A DNA stretch of 6,578 nucleotides from Pseudomonadota bacterium (GTDB taxonomy: Bacteria > Pseudomonadota > Gammaproteobacteria > Burkholderiales > Burkholderiaceae). Numbering within the stretch: the first letter of the stretch is position 1; each line of letters starts with the position of its first letter. Positions 5,321 through 6,578 of this stretch are shown piece by piece. The position numbers and the translations under genes were made by a program. The stretch spans positions 1-6,578 of the forward strand of contig JAKORH010000371.1 in assembly GCA_029777935.1 (NCBI GenBank), written 5' to 3'. The notes under the pieces were generated by a model. That model was given only the letters and a program-made list of their open reading frames with translations, did no database searches and was not told the DNA's origin.

Positions 5321-6565
5321 TCAGCGCGCGAGCTGATTGATCTCGATGATCGGCAGCAGCACCGACAGCACGATCAGCATCACGACCACACCCATCGTGA
5401 GGATCAGGATCGGCTCCAGCAGCGAGGTGAAGAAGAGGGCCCGCCGCTCGGCCTCGCGCGCGTGGATGTCGGCGGCGCGCGCCAGCATCTCGGGCAGCTT
5501 GCCGGTCGCCTCGCCCGAGGCGATCAGGTGGATCAGCACCGGCGGAAACAGACGTGCGTGGCCGGACTTCTTCTCCTCGTCGCTGTCCTGCCGTAGCGCG
5601 CGCGCCAGCGAATACCCCTCGCGCACGCGCGACGTGGCCTCGACCACGCGCGCGCGCATCGCGAGGTTGTTCACCGTCTCGCCGGCGGCCTGCAGCGCGC
5701 GCAGCATCGGCACGCCGCTGCCGGCCAGGATCGACAGCGTGCTGGCGAAGCGCGCGGTGTTCAGCGTGCGCGACAGCACGCCGAGCACCGGCAGCGTCAG
5801 CATCCTGCGATGCCACCGCAGCCGGATGCGTTCGATACGCAGCGCGCGACCGAGCGCGAACACGAACGCGATCACGAGCACGGCGACGACCCAGCCATAG
5901 CCGCGCACGAAATCGGACAGCGCGATCAGGCCGCGAGTGAGCACCGGCAGCGCCTGCCTGGTCTGCGCGAACACCTGCACGATCTGCGGCACCACGTAAG
6001 TCAGCAGCCCGATCACCACCGCCAGCGCCACGAAGGTGACGATCACCGGATAGACGAACGCCAGCGTGATCTTCTGCTGCAGGCGTGCGCGCTCCTCGAC
6101 GTAGTCGGCCAGGCTCGCGAGCACGGATCCCAGCTTGCCCGATTCCTCGCCGGCAGCGATCAGCGCGCGGTAGATGTCGGGGAACTGGCGCGGATGGCGC
6201 GCCAGCGCCTTCGACAGCGAAGTGCCCGACAGCACGTCGGTGCGGATTGCCGCCATCAGTTCGCGCACCTGCTGCTTCTCGCTCTGCTCGACCAGCACGG
6301 TCAGCGCTTCGGCTACCGGCAGCTGCGCTCCGAGCAGACTGGCGAGCTGGCGCGTGAGCACCGCGAGCTCCGTCTGCGACAGGCGGCGGCCGAGCGCGAG
6401 CGACACACCCGCGCGGTGCGCCTCCGACAGCACCGGCTCGACCGTCAGCGGAACCAGCCCGCGCCCGCGCAGCACCTGCCGCGCGAGCCGCGCGCTGTCC
6501 GCTTCGAGCAGTCCCGACAGTTCCTTGCCGTTACCGTCGACGGCGGCGTACTTGAAGGCAGCCAT
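5321..6565 (-). CDS. gspF: Type II secretion system inner-membrane platform protein GspF
   Basis: A complete 414-aa protein. The N-terminal cytoplasmic opening (FKYAAVDGNGKELSGLLEADS, 4-24, strand-rich) is typical of GspF. Two repeats of the T2SSF domain follow, at about 69-192 and 272-402, each with its hallmark AGEESGKL (138-145) or ASGEATGKL (349-357). Membrane segments lie at about 170-192, 224-240 and 384-405. The ending PIIEINQL favours GspF over pilus PilC proteins. GspF sits in the inner membrane and couples the ATPase GspE to assembly of the pseudopilus that drives folded proteins out through GspD. The ATG directly abuts the TAG of the upstream gene (no intervening bases, no Shine-Dalgarno), which implies translational coupling, most likely to gspE. 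One oddity is an extra charged stretch, RQDSDEEKKSGHA (325-337), in the second domain before LFPPVLIHLIASGE. No gsp gene follows downstream; the next gene converges. Confidence 0.95.
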   Translation of the reverse strand: MAAFKYAAVDGNGKELSGLLEADSARLARQVLRGRGLVPLTVEPVLSEAHRAGVSLALGRRLSQTELAVLTRQLASLLGAQLPVAEALTVLVEQSEKQQVRELMAAIRTDVLSGTSLSKALARHPRQFPDIYRALIAAGEESGKLGSVLASLADYVEERARLQQKITLAFVYPVIVTFVALAVVIGLLTYVVPQIVQVFAQTRQALPVLTRGLIALSDFVRGYGWVVAVLVIAFVFALGRALRIERIRLRWHRRMLTLPVLGVLSRTLNTARFASTLSILAGSGVPMLRALQAAGETVNNLAMRARVVEATSRVREGYSLARALRQDSDEEKKSGHARLFPPVLIHLIASGEATGKLPEMLARAADIHAREAERRALFFTSLLEPILILTMGVVVMLIVLSVLLPIIEINQLAR

Positions 6566-6578
6566 CTAGTCGTCGGGC
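6566..6578 (-). CDS. Last codons of a gene upstream of gspF (probably gspE), cut by window edge
   Basis: Reading leftwards on the minus strand, the final bases give Pro-Asp-Asp then TAG, with the stop touching the gspF ATG. The short fragment has no diagnostic content. The assignment to the secretion ATPase GspE rests only on the common gspE-gspF order and the zero-gap junction. Confidence 0.3.

Overview
The window is GC-rich, with strong GC bias at third codon positions. That bias explains why nearly every real gene is shadowed by long open frames on the opposite strand. The protein types suggest a betaproteobacterium, probably Burkholderiales- or Rhodocyclales-like. The clues are an IS630-type transposase tail, a GspF ending in the typical IIEINQL, an aspartate-aminotransferase-like enzyme with an FWFGEGD start region, and a DUF6776-like envelope protein. 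The lineage is an inference and was not tested.

Layout. (1) 1-189 (+) is the C-terminal end of an IS630-family transposase. The window edge cuts it, and an AT-rich tail (about 165-202) probably holds the right end of the element. (2) 219-1397 (-) is a complete PLP-dependent class I/II aminotransferase converging on the IS, with only 29 bp between the two stop codons. (3) A 113-bp divergent spacer holds a perfect 13-bp palindrome next to the aminotransferase start. (4) 1511-2203 (+) encodes a membrane-anchored coiled-coil protein (DUF6776-like). It is followed 16 bp later by 2220-2909 (+), an atypical-SDR NAD(P)-binding protein; the two probably form one transcription unit. (5) 2910-3427 is 518 bp without a supported gene. 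(6) 3428-4450 (+) has a strong ribosome binding site and encodes a 340-aa protein I cannot assign to a named family. It has a receiver-like N-terminal half lacking most of the phospho-acceptor signature and a helix-turn-helix-like segment near the C-terminus. (7) 4451-4710 is a spacer with an uncertain small ORF. (8) 4711-5208 (+) is a DinB/YfiT-like four-helix-bundle protein in which one expected metal-ligand histidine is leucine. (9) 5321-6565 (-) is a complete gspF (type II secretion inner-membrane platform protein). Its ATG directly abuts the stop codon of a gene that runs off the right edge, most likely gspE.

The genes do not form one coherent system. The window reads as ordinary chromosomal housekeeping and envelope genes with an IS element at one side and the end of a type II secretion operon at the other. 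The points most worth a second look are the unassigned 340-aa protein, the missing histidine in the DinB-like protein, the IS boundary beside the aminotransferase gene, and a charged insertion in GspF. I found no RNA genes, CRISPR arrays, or phage or plasmid functions.
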